This document shows positions 1 through 11,506 of a DNA stretch of 64,000 nucleotides, piece after piece (the stretch's first letter is position 1; each line of letters starts with the position of its first letter). The position numbers and the translations under genes are program-made. Source of the stretch: Eustoma russellianum (Eukaryota > Streptophyta > Magnoliopsida > Gentianales > Gentianaceae); assembly GCA_036186865.1 (NCBI GenBank), contig AP025053.1, forward strand, positions 10,200,097-10,264,096, read 5' to 3'. The notes below the pieces were generated by a model. That model was not told where the DNA came from. It saw nothing but the letters and a program-made list of their open reading frames with translations, and did no database searches.

Positions 1-591
1 AGAGCAGAGAAACCTGTCTAGGCGTCGCCATATCCGGCCTAAGCCTCTACCATCACACCACGTGTACCGGGAACCTTGGAATGATATTTCATGCAAATCA
101 CAGGATTGGATACAATCATTAAAGTCCTGTAATGATGATAAGGTTGGTGTAGATCGACCGCGATGTTCTTCTAGTGTGCGAAACGTATTAAAATCTCCGC
201 CAACCAACCATGGGATCTGTAATGTGGGACGCATAGTTTGAAGATCATCCCATAATAATCGGCGAGCAACAATAGTATGATCAGCGTATACTGCCGTGAG
301 CCAAAACTGTTCTCCCGTAGCAATGCAGCGGTATTTAAGCGAGAAATTTTGTGCTCCTGGTCTAGTATCCACGTGTTCCACTATTGAATCCTTCCAAAAA
401 AACCAAATATGATCATTACATACTGATATAGCTTTGGAAAATCCAAGTTGTAATTGATAAGATGACAGCCCAGATTGACGTAGTTTGGGTTCGATAATTA
501 CTAAAATATGAAAATGATGCTTTCTAACTAATGCATGTAGTCTAGTAAAGGAGGTTCTGATGCCCCGTACATTCCACATAAGTATCTTCAT
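1..591 (-). CDS. L1-type LINE ORF2, N-terminal endonuclease domain (partial)
   Basis: The reverse strand is open from the ATG at 591 to the window edge, 197 codons with no stop. It begins MKILMWNVRGIRTS, the classic start of a plant L1 ORF2 apurinic-like (EEP) endonuclease. Catalytic motifs occur in the expected order: the Asn in WNVRG near residue 7, the Glu in IIEPK near 36, a Tyr-His pair in YADH, GGDFN near 135, then YTW and RLDR close to the edge. This domain nicks genomic DNA to prime reverse transcription of the LINE RNA. Reverse transcriptase and RNase H would lie outside the window to the left. The ATG overlaps the stop of the upstream frame as ATGA. No lesion is visible, so this part could be young. 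Confidence 0.88.
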   Translation of the reverse strand, partial: MKILMWNVRGIRTSFTRLHALVRKHHFHILVIIEPKLRQSGLSSYQLQLGFSKAISVCNDHIWFFWKDSIVEHVDTRPGAQNFSLKYRCIATGEQFWLTAVYADHTIVARRLLWDDLQTMRPTLQIPWLVGGDFNTFRTLEEHRGRSTPTLSSLQDFNDCIQSCDLHEISFQGSRYTWCDGRGLGRIWRRLDRFLCS

Positions 592-801
592 TGTGATAAT
601 GCATCAAAAGAATTATGGAGGGTAGATGCCCGTAACCTGGTTATGCGCGGAGATATTGGCCGAGGGGGCCGCCGAAGAAGAGTAGGAGCCTCACAATTAG
701 GTCCATGTAATTCTGACTCACGATGCTCGAACAGGGCCTCAATGCCAGCATAAGGATTATCTTCAGCGCTGGGATCCGAAGCACGATAAACCGCAATTAG
801 G
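588..801 (-). CDS. C-terminal end of LINE ORF1 (fragment)
   Basis: This frame ends in DALSQ-stop, and the TGA overlaps the ATG of the endonuclease frame by four bases (ATGA). The open frame runs on to 914, but everything beyond about 801 lies in the gypsy LTR, so only about 70 codons belong to the LINE. They are rich in Pro, Arg and Ser, like the tail of plant L1 ORF1 (gag-like RNA-binding) proteins. No zinc knuckle remains. The call rests on position directly before ORF2; I could not recognise the sequence itself. Confidence 0.5.
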
Positions 802-2571
802 TGTCTCTTCCCCCTCAAACGAGTATAAGCCATGCATGCTTTGATGGTATATTTATGTGATTCATTGTTTTTATTTGTATAAGATATTAATTTTGCATAT
901 GTTTTATATGACAAAGCATGAGATGATTTGTTTATGCCTGCTACATGCGTATATGTGTATGAATTTGGTGTAGAATTGTGTTAGATTAAAAAATACCCTC
1001 AAATTAATCCAAAAGATTAGAAATTTTTATAATTGGAGTTGTTTAAAATTGCGTTTTGGCCTTAGAATAGGTTCATCTAGCCCGGAATAGGTTGGGATTG
1101 GGATGGAAGTCGAAAAACGGGTCTGACAGACGCGTTTCAGGGGGTGGCGCGTGGGGCCCACGTGCGACCCCTGACGGCGCGTCCGGACACGTGATGACGT
1201 GTCCACTTCCAAAATAATGCGCTTCGTTATAACGAGTCCAATGCAAATGGTTTGAGGTCAATCGGAATTAAAACGAAGATTTTATGGAGGTTAGAAGGAA
1301 ATAGAATTTAATAAAAAAAATAAAAAAGGGGGGAAAATGCTGTTGGACCGGCCAGGCTGCCGGACCGGACCGGGTAGCAGGCCGGCCCAAACCAAAAATT
1401 TTAAAAAAAATCTGAAAATTTATTTCTGAAATGAATAAATAATAAATAATTAATTAAAAATAGTTTAAAATTCCAAAAAATATATTTAATTATCAGAAAA
1501 TTCTAAAAAATTCCAGAAAATATAAAAGGTTAAAATTAAATTATTTCCATTTATTTTCTGAATTTCGGTTAAATGTAAGTAATTAAAAATAATTAGTGAT
1601 AAATAGAAGTAAATAGGAGAAAATAGGAAAAATTAGTAGAAAATTCTAGAAAATTAATACAAGCTAAGGAAAAATAAGGGTAATACTAAATAACAACTTT
1701 TCAATATTTGTAAAATTTACAAAACCAAATATTGAGTGCCGGAGTTTGTGAGGATGGGCGTACGGGCCCCAGGCGATTGTGTTTTTGCATTTATGGCACG
1801 TGCATTGCATTGATGGCGGGTCGTGACGTATGGGTCACGGGCGCTCAGGATGGTGTACGGTGGCGGGGCCACGACACTCAGGATGGTGTGTGGTGGCGCG
1901 GCCACGCACACTCAGTATGGTGACTGTGAGGTGTACGACCTGCAGCCACTCAGTAGGACCCGGGTTCATGCATTGCACGGTATGGATATCGGCATTATGT
2001 GTGACATGACTTTGTTGCGTGTGACATGCATAGTGGGACATGCATCACGATGTTGCGCATTCTTTATCTGGAGTGAATAACTTTCTGCATTCTTTCATAT
2101 GCTTATGTGATATCATGTTTTATGTGTTATGTGGTTATATCGTTTCGGTATGTACGTTTTGTATTTGTTTGAGGCAGACATCTACTGGGTGATTTCTGTC
2201 ACTCACCCCTACTTCCCAGGTGAGCCGGATGAGGATTACGAGCACATCTTTGTTGAGGACGGGACGAAAATAGCTGAGTGGACTAATTGATAACTGCAAC
2301 TAGGATACAAGGGGGACACTGCAGCTGATTTTTCGTAGTTATCTTTTGGGGATTTTCACAGACTTCTTTATTACTTTTATTATCGGAATTTTTATTCTGT
2401 AATGTAATGACGATTATTGGAGTTAATTTAAGTTATGATTTACGTTTCCGCGAAAAAATTTCCTACGTCATTTCTGACATGTAAGAGATTGATTTGACGC
2501 CTTGTATTCTCCTTAGCGAGATACGACGGGTGCACTGTCCCGAGGCTAGGGCTCGGGAGCGGGGCGCTACA
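802..2571 (+). repeat. Gypsy A 5' LTR, truncated at its 5' end
   Basis: Matches 7207-8995 almost throughout. It ends GGGGCGCTACA directly before the primer-binding site. Compared with the 3' LTR it lacks the first part, including the AAC/AT microsatellites. Around 1841-1930 it has three imperfect tandem copies of a roughly 31-bp unit built on ACTCAGGATGGTGTRYGGTG, also present in the other LTR. Short open frames here are not genes. Confidence 0.85.
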
Positions 2572-2573
2572 GG

Positions 2574-2585
2574 TGGTATCAGAGC
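2574..2585 (+). other. Primer-binding site of gypsy A
   Basis: TGGTATCAGAGC, complementary to the 3' end of plant initiator tRNA-Met, two bases after the LTR end at 2571. Confidence 0.9.
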
Positions 2586-2860
2586 CCAGGCTTCAGATCC
2601 GCCTCGGAAACGCAGGATTAATTAGATCACTTAGACATAAGTTACGATCTTTTGTAAAATTACGGGTTTATCCCTAATAAACAAAGTAGACTTAAGATAT
2701 GATCTTAGACCTAAGTTATGATCGGGTTATGGGAGGTATGTGCAGTTGGTGAGCTTTCCCTACTTAATGACCGTTATACCTCCGACCATTCGCATGAGCC
2801 GCATAAATGCTCAAATCCATCGATTACTCCTGTTCAATCTGAATTCTTGTCAAATTTCGT

Positions 2861-3765
2861 GTGAAATTCAATGAAATGCCGTCGGGTAGTGAACACTATG
2901 GCAAAGGAGGCAACAGTGGATGTGGTAACGACCACCCGGATCAGGGGGTCATCCTCTATGCATTGGCAGACACCATGGCCACCTTGGCCACCATTTTGGC
3001 ACAACAGCAGCAGCAGTTGAACCAGTGGCTTCCACCACTGCGCAACCGGATCTGAGGTTCCACTACAGCAAAATGCAGGATGTCTCTAATTCGATGATCA
3101 GAAGGACCCTTCACCGTATGAGTCGCAGATATACGACATGGCCGTTAATAATCACAGAACCGCACGTGACGAAAGTATGGCCGCGGAGGAGAGCACGGCC
3201 ACCGCCGTCATGTGCTCATTGTGGATGCCATACTCAGGTTAGTGTAGAGGGATTATGCAAGTATGAGTACGACAACCGGAACATTTTACGGGAGAGAGCA
3301 CTGAGCAGAGACCGGCGCCACCATCACAACAGAAGCAGGAGAAACATAAAGGGAAGGAAGGATCGGTGCACAGATCCACGTGAGGACTGATGCAGACGTC
3401 GGGGAGGCTAGCAACGTCATAACAGAGTTCAACCGTCGGCGACCATGTATAAATGACTCATTATCAGCACAGGAGATGTCAGTCAGAGATAAATGATCAG
3501 AGTTGCACAGCAGAAGCGTGACTTTCTTAAGACGCGTAAGTTCAAAAGAGGGGACCTTATTGGATCCGAAAAAGATTAAGACTATTGCTGAATAGCCCTA
3601 ACCGACCAAGGTGACTAAAGTAAGGAGTTTTCTTGGTTTGGCCAGCTGCTACGGGAAATTTGTTCAAGGATTCTCGTCGATACTGGTACCCTGAGCAGAC
3701 GGAAGAAGAAGAAGGCGAAGTTCGAGTGGACCGTTGGTCTCAGCAAAGTTTCGCTGAGCCAGAAA
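2861..3765 (+). pseudogene. Gypsy A gag start and RT/RNase H junction remnants
   Basis: A 64-codon open stretch at 2861-3055 sits where gag should begin; it has a Gln run and Pro-rich end typical of gypsy gag N-termini but is not diagnostic. Around 3555-3765 the plus strand reads DPKKIKTIAE, then VRSFLGLASCYGKFVQGFSS with one in-frame stop before it. That is the connection between reverse transcriptase and RNase H in Ty3/gypsy pol. The rest of gag, protease and the RT palm are missing or unreadable. Stops and frame changes make it non-functional. Confidence 0.65.
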
Positions 3766-3769
3766 AAAA

Positions 3770-4364
3770 CACACACTTAAACACAAGACCATAATACACA
3801 ATTTTGCTAATTAACTATATATACACACATTGATCAATACAACATACCTTAACGACATATTTTCCACATATCAAACACGTACTAAAACATCAACCATACA
3901 AAATCCAACTCAACTACACAAAGAAACATAACACGGTACAAAAAAAAAGAGATATCAGATAACATAATGAACTATGAATATACAGCAACATAATTCAACA
4001 AATTATATATATACCACATAAAAGAAAAATCAGGTGCACAAACACAACATAATGCACACCATACTCATGCACGGTACAAACAAAATAAACTACTATAACA
4101 TATAAACAAAATTACTTAAGTCGTTAGTAGTAAAATCACAGTCACATCTGCAAAACCAATACCTTGCCCCACCATCACATACCACCACTCCATGCCTAAT
4201 AAAATTTACTAATTCAAGTACAACATGAACAATAAACATCACAAAAGTGCAAAAAAAATGAGTTGAAAAAAAATATAATTTAAATTAATTAAATTAACCA
4301 CCATATATATATACATATATATATATACATATATATATATACATATATATATATACATATATAT

Positions 4365-4395
<31 letters not shown>

Positions 4396-5860
4396 CTTTG
4401 ATCCACAAGGGTGGTTTTACTTGGCAATGTTTTAATGCGGCATATCATATTTGATTGGAGATTGCACATACTAGCAGCTTTATACTTTTGGTTTTCGTAT
4501 GATATACTTTGATGTAACAAGGTATTCTCCACCATAACGGAGCTTTAACATTAATAAAAGTTTCTCTTTAAAAAAAAAATATATATATATATATATATAG
4601 AAGAGAATTTACCAGGTTGTTGGTAACATACTAACATAAAAACAATATGCACACGACATACTAACTACCAAAAAAAAATGTGTGCACCCTTACAGCAGTA
4701 TGACTCTGTGAGCTGTAATGAACCAATCAACTTATTAACCATATAATGTTATCAACACACAAAACACAAACAGTATAAGTGTGAAAGACAAATAATAAAT
4801 GTTTATATACACATATACTTATACATACAAGCAACAACATGAAAGTACAAAGTAATGGCTAAAAGCTCACAATATATGTAGAATACGATAACAACGTAGG
4901 AGTAGTGAATATACAAAAGATGTACGATAAGGCACGGGTATATGTGCTAAATGACCACTACAAAAAAAAAGAGAGAGAGAACACTCAGTCTCTTACAACA
5001 ATAAAGAGGCATATAGACAAACACAATTTGTTACAACATTAATAACGTAAATAAGTCAATTTAAGAAATCATACAAATAGATACACGAAACAAAAGTAAC
5101 TAAACGACGTTAAGTAAATATGCACAAGTATACATACAACTATTTCAATGACACTGCATCATAACTAATACAACAAAACAGTAATAAACATCATAATATA
5201 TAACGACAACAAACAACACAATACAATAACACAAATACTTTTCATACAAGTCATGGGTTACGAAATAGGCATACATCTACCGGTTTTAAAACAAATCATT
5301 AACATACACAATTGAAAATCATGCTAATTACGAGTTAGGAACGACATAGTATTGCATGACAGTATAGTAATAAATTAAAATGTAAATAACTCAAAAAAAT
5401 TCTTTTTTTTTAATTATCAACTTGAACACCCAAATAAATTATAGAGCATTTATGCATTTCCTTCAGAAATATATATACAACGATATTTATACAACAATAG
5501 GATAAGCTATACGAAAAAGATAGAGTACAGGTAACAAAAAAAATATAATTATCATTAACGACTAATATAAGTACAAAAAGGGAGATCACAATAAACAAAG
5601 ACTAAATTGAACACGCATAGTGTGTGTACCGCTTAAAACTCAACTAACAAACAATATAAACATAATACACGTGACAAACTGCAGATAACGATTATAAATT
5701 CATGAGCTACATATGATACATAAGTCATACATGCGTTTAACATAAGGATACACAACATATTATATGTCTATACCAAACATGTTTAACAACTTAACAATTT
5801 AAAATGACAAAACATATTAAACTCGTGTATGCTGATATATGTAATGGACAGAACTACGTT
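3770..5860. other. 2.1 kb AT-rich, AAC-rich non-coding block inside gypsy A
   Basis: Replaces most of the RNase H and first half of integrase expected here. Base composition is abruptly AT-rich with many CA/AACA runs and no convincing open frame. It contains AT/CATA microsatellites (about 4303-4395 and 4578-4598) and a possible LINE 3' end (next entry). I found no terminal repeats or target duplication at its edges, so I cannot say which kind of element it is. Confidence 0.5.
4396..4580 (+). mobile_element. Possible LINE 3'-end fragment with poly(A)
   Basis: GC-neutral sequence between two microsatellites ends with TTAATAAAAGTTTCTCTTT followed by a run of about ten A. That looks like the polyadenylated 3' end of a plant L1 LINE. 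No coding domain is present and no target duplication could be defined. Confidence 0.35.
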
Positions 5861-5867
5861 TGAGCAC

Positions 5868-6660
5868 TGCAATTCATCTCCAACCTGATAGGCAGTCGGA
5901 GAGGACGATTCAGACTCTTGAGGATATGTTGAGGGCTTGCGCACTAGACCTCAGAGGGAACTGAAATGGTATGATCAAGCTAATTGAGTTCTCCTACAAC
6001 AATAGCCACCATAGTGTCATCGGCATGGCACCCTCTAAGGCGCTCTATGGACGTAAGTGCAGGTCCCCCTGTTCATTAGGGCGAGGTTGGCGAGCGTACT
6101 ATTATCGGTCCTGAGTTGGTCGAACAGACTAGAGAAAAAGTAAAGTTGATACGTGATAGGCTCAAGGTTGCGCAAGACAGAAGCAAGAGTTAGGCAGATT
6201 TAATGAGGCGCCCTTTAGAGTTCGCTGTGTGCGAGAAGGTTTACTTGAGAGTGTCGCCTATGAAGGGGTTTCACGATTTGGTTTGAAGGGTAAGCTGAGG
6301 TCTCGCTACATTGGTCCATATGAGGTACTCGAGAGGGCCGGTACCTTGGCCTACCGATTAGCGTTACCCCCTGTCTTGGCTCAGGTTCACAGCGCATTTC
6401 ATGTTTCTTAGCTGGGGAGATATGTTCTGGATCCGAGCCATGTTTTAGATACGCCAACGTTGAGAATTCGGCCGGACACGACCTATAAGGAGACTCCTAT
6501 CAGGATCATGTATCGCAAACTCCAAGTATTGAGACACCGGGGTCATCTCTTATGTTAAAGTCCAGTGGATAAATCACACTGAGCGCGAGGCGACCTAGGA
6601 GCTCGAGGAGCATATGGAGAGAGATATTCATAGCTCTTCGAATAAGTTACGTCAAGTTTC
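5868..6660 (+). pseudogene. Gypsy A integrase C-terminal half (broken)
   Basis: Near 5875-6060 the plus strand reads QPDRQSERTIQTLEDMLRA, then FSYNNSHHSVIGMAPSKALYG and GRKCRSP. This is the end of the Ty3/gypsy integrase core, including the catalytic Glu in SERT. At 6229-6410 it continues GKLRSRYIGPYEVLERAG and ALPPVLAQVHSAFHVS, the C-terminal GPY/F module. A degraded TYKETPIRI...LQVLRHRG tail before 6600 is where chromoviruses carry a chromodomain-like end. Several stops and frameshifts interrupt it. Confidence 0.75.
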
Positions 6661-6675
6661 GAGGACGAAACTTTT

Positions 6676-6691
6676 TGTAAGGTGGGTAGGA
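6676..6691 (+). other. Gypsy A polypurine tract
   Basis: GTAAGGTGGGTAGGA directly before the TG start of the 3' LTR at 6692; it follows the TTCGAGGACGAAACTTTTT motif commonly seen at this place in plant chromoviruses. Confidence 0.6.
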
Positions 6692-6723
6692 TGTTACAAC
6701 AGTGATTTTTTTAAAATAATAAT

Positions 6724-6759
<36 letters not shown>

Positions 6760-6799
6760 AATAATAATAATAATATAAAGGTAAAAAAAGTAAATAAGT

Positions 6800-6846
<47 letters not shown>

Positions 6847-8995
6847 GTGATGTGTGTGACATGTAGATAAAGGTGAGGGTCAATGGATAACTTTTGGTTA
6901 TAATTGAAATCTAAAAGGGAAAATTTAAACTAATCAAATCTAATCAAATTTAATCAAATCCTATTCCCCAAATCCCTTCCCTACCTAAGTTCTCTCCCCT
7001 ACCTTATCATAAACGACACTTTCTCCTCTCTCCAACCAAAGAACGTCGGCTGCAACAACAAAAAAAAATGTTTCAAGCTAGGAGAGGAGAGGAGAGGAGA
7101 GGAAAGAAAAGAAAAAAGAGAAGAAGAAGAAAGAGGCTAGCCATTCTTCCCCAAAATTCCACCTTTCTCTTTATTTTACGTGACTTAATTATTTTTCCAA
7201 GGTAGGTGCCTCTTCTCCCTCAAACGGGTATAAGCCATGCATGCTTTGAGGGTATATTTATGTGATTCGTTGTTTTAATTTGTACAAAATATTAATTTTG
7301 CATATGTTTTATATGACAAAGCATGAGATGATTTGTTTATTCCTGCTACATGCGTGTATGTGTATGGATTTGGTGGTAGGATTGTGTTAGATTAAAAAAA
7401 TACCCTCAAATTAATCCAAAAGATTAGAAATTTTCATAATTGGAGTTGTTTAAAATTGCGTTTTGGCCTTAGAATAGGTTCATCTAGCCCGGAATAGGTT
7501 GAGATTGGGATGGAAGTCAAAAAACAGGTCTGACGGACGCATTTCAGGGGGTGGCACGTGGGGCCCACGCACGACCCCTGACGGCTCGTCCGGACACGTG
7601 ATGACGCGTCCACTTTCAAATGATGCATCTCGTTATAATGAGTCCAATGCAACTGGTTTGAGATCAATCGGAGTTAAAACGAAAATTTTATGGAGGTTAG
7701 AAGGAAATAGAATTTAATAAAAAATAAAAAAAGGAAAATGCTATTGGACCGGCCAGGCTGTCGGACCGGACCGGGTGGCCAGCGGACCGGACCGGGTAGC
7801 AGGCCGGCCCAAACCAAAAATTAAAAAAAAAATCTAAACATTTATTTCTGAAATGAATAAATAATAAATAATTAATTAAAATTAGTTTAAAATTCCAAAA
7901 AAATATATTTAATTATCAGAAAATTCTAAAAAAAAAATTCCAGAAAATATAAAAGGTTAAAATTAAATTATTTCCACTTATTTTCTGAATTTCAGTTAAA
8001 TGTAAGTAATTAAAAATAATTAGTGATAAATAGAATTAAATAGGGGGAAAATAGGGGAAAATAGTAGAAAATTCTAGAAAATTAATACAAGCTAAGGAAA
8101 AATAAAAGTAATGCTAAATAACAACTTTCCAATATTTGTAAAATTTACAATACCAAATATTGAGTGTCGGAGTTTGTGAGGATGAGCGTACGGGCCCCAG
8201 ACGATTGTGTTTTTGCATTCATGGCACGTGCATTGCATTGATGGCGGGTCGTGACGTACGGGTCACGGGCGCTCAGGATGGTGTACGGTGGCAGGGCCAC
8301 GACACTCAGGATGGTGTGCGGTTGCGCGGCCACGCACACTCAGTATGGTGACTGTGGGGTGTACGACCTGCAGCAACTCAGTAGGACCCCGGTTCATGCA
8401 TTGCACGGTATGGATATCGGCATTATGTGTGACATGACTTTGTTGCGTGTGGCATGCATAGTGGGACATGCATCACGATGTTGCGCATTCTTTATCTGTA
8501 GTGAATTACTTTTTGCATTCTTTCATATGCTTATATGATATCATGTTTTATGTGTTATGTGGTTGTATCATTTCGTTATGTACGTTTTGTATTTGTTTGA
8601 AGCGGGCATCTACTGGGTGATTTCTGTCACTCACCTCTACTTCCCAGGTGAGCCGGATGAGGACTACGAGCACATCTTTGTTGAGGACGGGACAGAAATA
8701 GCTGAGTGGACTGGTTGATAACTGCAGCTAGGATACGAGGGGGACGCTGCAGCTGATTTTTCGTAGTTATCTTATGGAGATTTTCACAGACTTCTTTATT
8801 ACTTTTATTATCAGAATTTTTATTCAGTAATGTAATAACGATTATTGGAGTTAATTTAAGTTATGATTTACGTTTCCGCGGAAATTCTACGTCATTTCTG
8901 ACATGTAAGAGATTGATTTGACGCCTTGTATTCTCCTTAGCGAGATACGGCGGGTGCACTGTCCCGAGGCTAGAGCTCGGGAGTGGGGTGCTACA
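6692..8995 (+). repeat. Gypsy A 3' LTR (about 2.3 kb)
   Basis: Starts TGTTACAAC and ends GTGCTACA, giving TG...CA with short inverted ends. From 7207 it matches 802-2571. The first 515 bp, absent from the 5' copy, contain (AAC)n/(AAT)n and (TA)n microsatellites at about 6717-6842 and a GGAGA-rich tract at 7080-7140. Confidence 0.8.
6717..6842 (+). repeat. Compound microsatellite (AAC)n (AAT)n (TA)n
   Basis: About eleven AAC units, then about six AAT units, then after a short spacer about twenty TA units. Lies in the LTR portion unique to the 3' copy. Confidence 0.95.
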
Positions 8996-9211
8996 CCTAA
9001 AGAGCTACGTGGAAGATGTAAATCAGGAGTCCAACGGCCTCCTAGATTGGGTGAGATCTTACACACTTACTCACACAAGGTGCCCCCACAAACCAGGACT
9101 TTAGCCTGGCAGCAAAGGAACACCCACAGTGTGCGCATTCCTGGATTCGAATTCATGACCTCTTCTTGGCAACCTCCAACCCGAATAACAACTGGACTAT
9201 GCCCTGGGGGC
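8996..9211 (-). mobile_element. tRNA-derived SINE, minus strand, copy 1
   Basis: Read on the minus strand from 9211, it begins GCCCCCAGGGCATAGTCC, almost the same head as the SINE at 52193-52434. A box A-like TAGTCCAGTTG and a box B-like AATTCGAATCC follow, the internal pol III promoter of tRNA-derived SINEs. It abuts the end of the gypsy A LTR, and I found no target duplication, so its 3' end may be truncated. Confidence 0.55.
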
Positions 9212-9659
9212 GTTAAGCGTTTCCTTAATCCCATGTTATGTGGTACGAGTCGCTTTCGCGTAATGCTCATTTAGCCGCTACGCTCCGTATAGACTTCGCT
9301 CGAATTGGTCTTTCCCAATACAATGAGTTTTATTTAAATCTTTCTTACCTGATCTCTCATTAGTTCATTTATTTTATGAAATATTCAAATTGTCTTGAAA
9401 TTAAAAATATTCATTGGTTCCGTATAATTAGTTAGCTACATTTTTTGAGGTTTATTTAGCTATTTATTGAACTTCAACACGAGTAAAGCTTCCTGAAATG
9501 AGAAATGTTTGAAGTTCAAAGCACTTTCTTCCGAAAATTGGCACAGAAGAATAAGACATTATGTAAATTCATGATTTACGTCCTCTTATAATTCTGAATG
9601 CCATTATAATACCCTCTAAACGATTTTATTAAAATAAAAACATGGATACATATGGAGAT
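9212..9659 (+). other. Spacer with one short open stretch of unknown origin
   Basis: Codons from 9229 to a TAG at 9361 are open (44 aa, containing RNAHLAATLRIDFARIGL). I do not recognise it; it may be a remnant of a mobile-element protein. The rest, to 9659, is AT-rich with no feature I can support. Confidence 0.25.
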
Positions 9660-10583
9660 ACATTTCTGTTTAATGAAAGGAGGTCATGCCCCCACATTTT
9701 ATTTAAAAATCCTCACTTATGGCAGAGGAATACCATATAAGTATGAATACAAATGATATCCCAAAGCAAAAGAATATAACAGCTATGATAGACGAAATAT
9801 ATAACCATGCCGCCGTAGAAACAGTGAGCGTATATAATGATGTCCGCCACGGATATGATATGCCTCATTAAAACCTTGGCAAGCAAAATCACCCTTGTGG
9901 ATAAAATCTTGTACGAAGAAAAAAGAATACATATTTATCCGCAGTGGATATAAGATTATGTCTTGAGAGAAATGCCGAAAAGCACTGCATGGACGTGTCT
10001 TGGTCTCCAGAAAGGGCACCACCCGGTTTTCCATGCAAAGAAAAACAAATATAAGCTTAGGCCGAGAAATCAGTAGCAGAAAAGACACCAGTGCCAGTAA
10101 AAGAGACATACCCATCCTGCCTGCATCAAAAAAAATACAGGCAGGGAGAATGTGACATAGCTAATCCATATGGAAGATGCGCAGGTTATCACAGCGGGCC
10201 GCATCCAGAAGACCTCGCAAAATGAGTGTTCCGCAATATTCAGGAGAGTAGAAATGTAAAGAGAAGTTCAATGAAAGACCAAAAACACAAAAAGAAAGGC
10301 ATAGTACACTTGCTGCCCGCATCAGTAAAATAATACAGACATAGATAAAGTCTTTAGCCATATCCAACATGCAAATATGATGTAGTTAAATCTATGAGGG
10401 TGCATCCTCTGACAACCGCTGGGATGTCCAGTAAGGCAGCAAACCGGGTCAGGAGCGGATGCTGCATAGCGCATGCAGCCAAATGATGGGCCACTATATT
10501 AGTCTCCCTTGGTACATATACAAGCTCAGAATGTGTGATATGTAAAAAAAATGTGCAGTCGCTCCAGATCACATCAATAGGAG
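9660..10583 (-). mobile_element. 5'-truncated L1-type LINE, 3' part, minus strand
   Basis: The minus strand from 10572 to 10354 encodes LVYVPRETNIVAHHLAA, the C-terminal helix region of the RNase H that ends many plant L1 ORF2 proteins (motif PRExNxxAHxLA). It is followed by an untranslated tail ending near 9670-9720 with AAATAAAATGTGGGGGC and CCTTTCATTAA, typical of a plant LINE 3' end. Part of the tail (about 9850-9950) resembles the TTAAAACCTTG...GGATAAAA motif seen near 18460. The element is cut at 10583 by a TA microsatellite. Confidence 0.65.
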
Positions 10584-10643
10584 ATATATATGTGTATATA
10601 TATATACATATATATATAAATATGGATATATATATATATATAA
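10584..10643. repeat. (TA)n microsatellite between two LINEs
   Basis: TATATATGTG and TATATACATATATA runs joining the 5'-truncated ends of two oppositely oriented LINEs. Confidence 0.9.
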
Positions 10644-11265
10644 AAATTGCTAGTTCACGGTTGCCTAAGAGTGTTGTGAGTGCTTCGAATCTGAAAATGG
10701 CAAATTTCTTTTGGAATGATCGTCATCATTGGCAGTCTTGGGAGCATATCTGTAGTCCCATTGAGAATGACGGATTGGGTATTCGTAATCTTGACAAAGT
10801 GCAGCATGCCTATGACAGTCTCTGATGGTGGAAATACTCCTTATAGGCACTCTTTTGTCGCGCAAAATTTGGTCAAAGAGGTAGGGTTTATGCCAATATT
10901 TACAATTCCTCTACTTGGAAGCGCCTTTGTCGAATACATCCATATATGCACGCAAGAGTTCAACAATCGCCAGATGGTCTTCACTGGATGGCCGACACCT
11001 CAGGACAATTCTCAATAAAGTCAGCTTATAATCTGCTTTATTCAGATTCAACCCTATTTGACTGTGCTAAGTTTATCTGGTGGCCTAGTGCACCCCCGGG
11101 GACACGCCTATTTCTTTGGAAGTTATGGTGGCGTTCTTTACCTGTCACTGATAATCTCTGTATCTGGCAGACTATCTATACATCACAGTGTGTCTTTTGT
11201 CAGGCCCACTCAGATGGAAGGGACTATATCTTTTTGCAATGCCTGGCGATTAAACCATTATGACA
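10644..11265 (+). pseudogene. LINE ORF2: RT C-terminus and zinc-finger domain (frameshifted)
   Basis: One frame reads NFFWNDRHHWQSWEHICSP and NDGLGIRNLDKVQ, the end of plant L1 reverse transcriptase. A second frame from 10946 reads FSIKSAYNLLYSDS, IWWPSAPPGTRLFLWKLWWR and LPVTDNLCIW, then CVFCQAHSDGRDYIFLQC. That is the zf-RVT domain found between RT and RNase H of plant L1 elements, with its Trp and Cys ligands. At least one frameshift separates the two, and the frame stops before RNase H begins. Confidence 0.75.
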
Positions 11266-11506
11266 ACAAATTTCCATTCTGTTGTCTGGTCCCATGCCCC
11301 ATCAATCTACCATTGGAGCGTACTTACTCCGTTCGTTGCGCATTTCATCGACTACATCTAATTGGCCATTTACGAGCGGTGGCCCCTTCTTTGGTTACAT
11401 GTGTAATTTGGAAGGAGTACACCTCAATAAGATTTGGTGCAACAGCTTTTTTAATAGACATTTATTTGAGAGAGTGTGAGATCATATATACACTTAGTGT
11501 GCTTCT

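Larger units (their letters stand above)
802..8995 (+). mobile_element. Gypsy A: decayed Ty3/gypsy (chromovirus-like) LTR retrotransposon
   Basis: Two homologous long repeats (802-2571 and 6692-8995) flank a primer site TGGTATCAGAGC, fragments of gag, the RT/RNase H junction and integrase, and a purine tract before the 3' LTR. Order and strand fit one plus-strand Ty3/gypsy element. The 5' LTR lacks the first 515 bp or so found in the 3' LTR and abuts LINE sequence, so target duplications cannot be tested. The coding part has many stops and frameshifts, and most of RT and RNase H is replaced by non-coding AT-rich DNA. The tail after integrase resembles Tekay/Del-type chromoviruses, but lineage is uncertain. 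Confidence 0.8.

Noticed and set aside
1717..2080. Open frames on both strands around 1.7-2.1 kb, repeated at 8.1-8.5 kb
   Set aside because: They fall in the LTRs of gypsy A and reflect a short tandem repeat; both copies diverge without frame conservation.
802..8995. Inverted words TTAGG/CCTAA at the apparent edges as a target duplication of gypsy A
   Set aside because: They are inverted, not direct, and the 5' LTR is truncated, so the match is coincidental.
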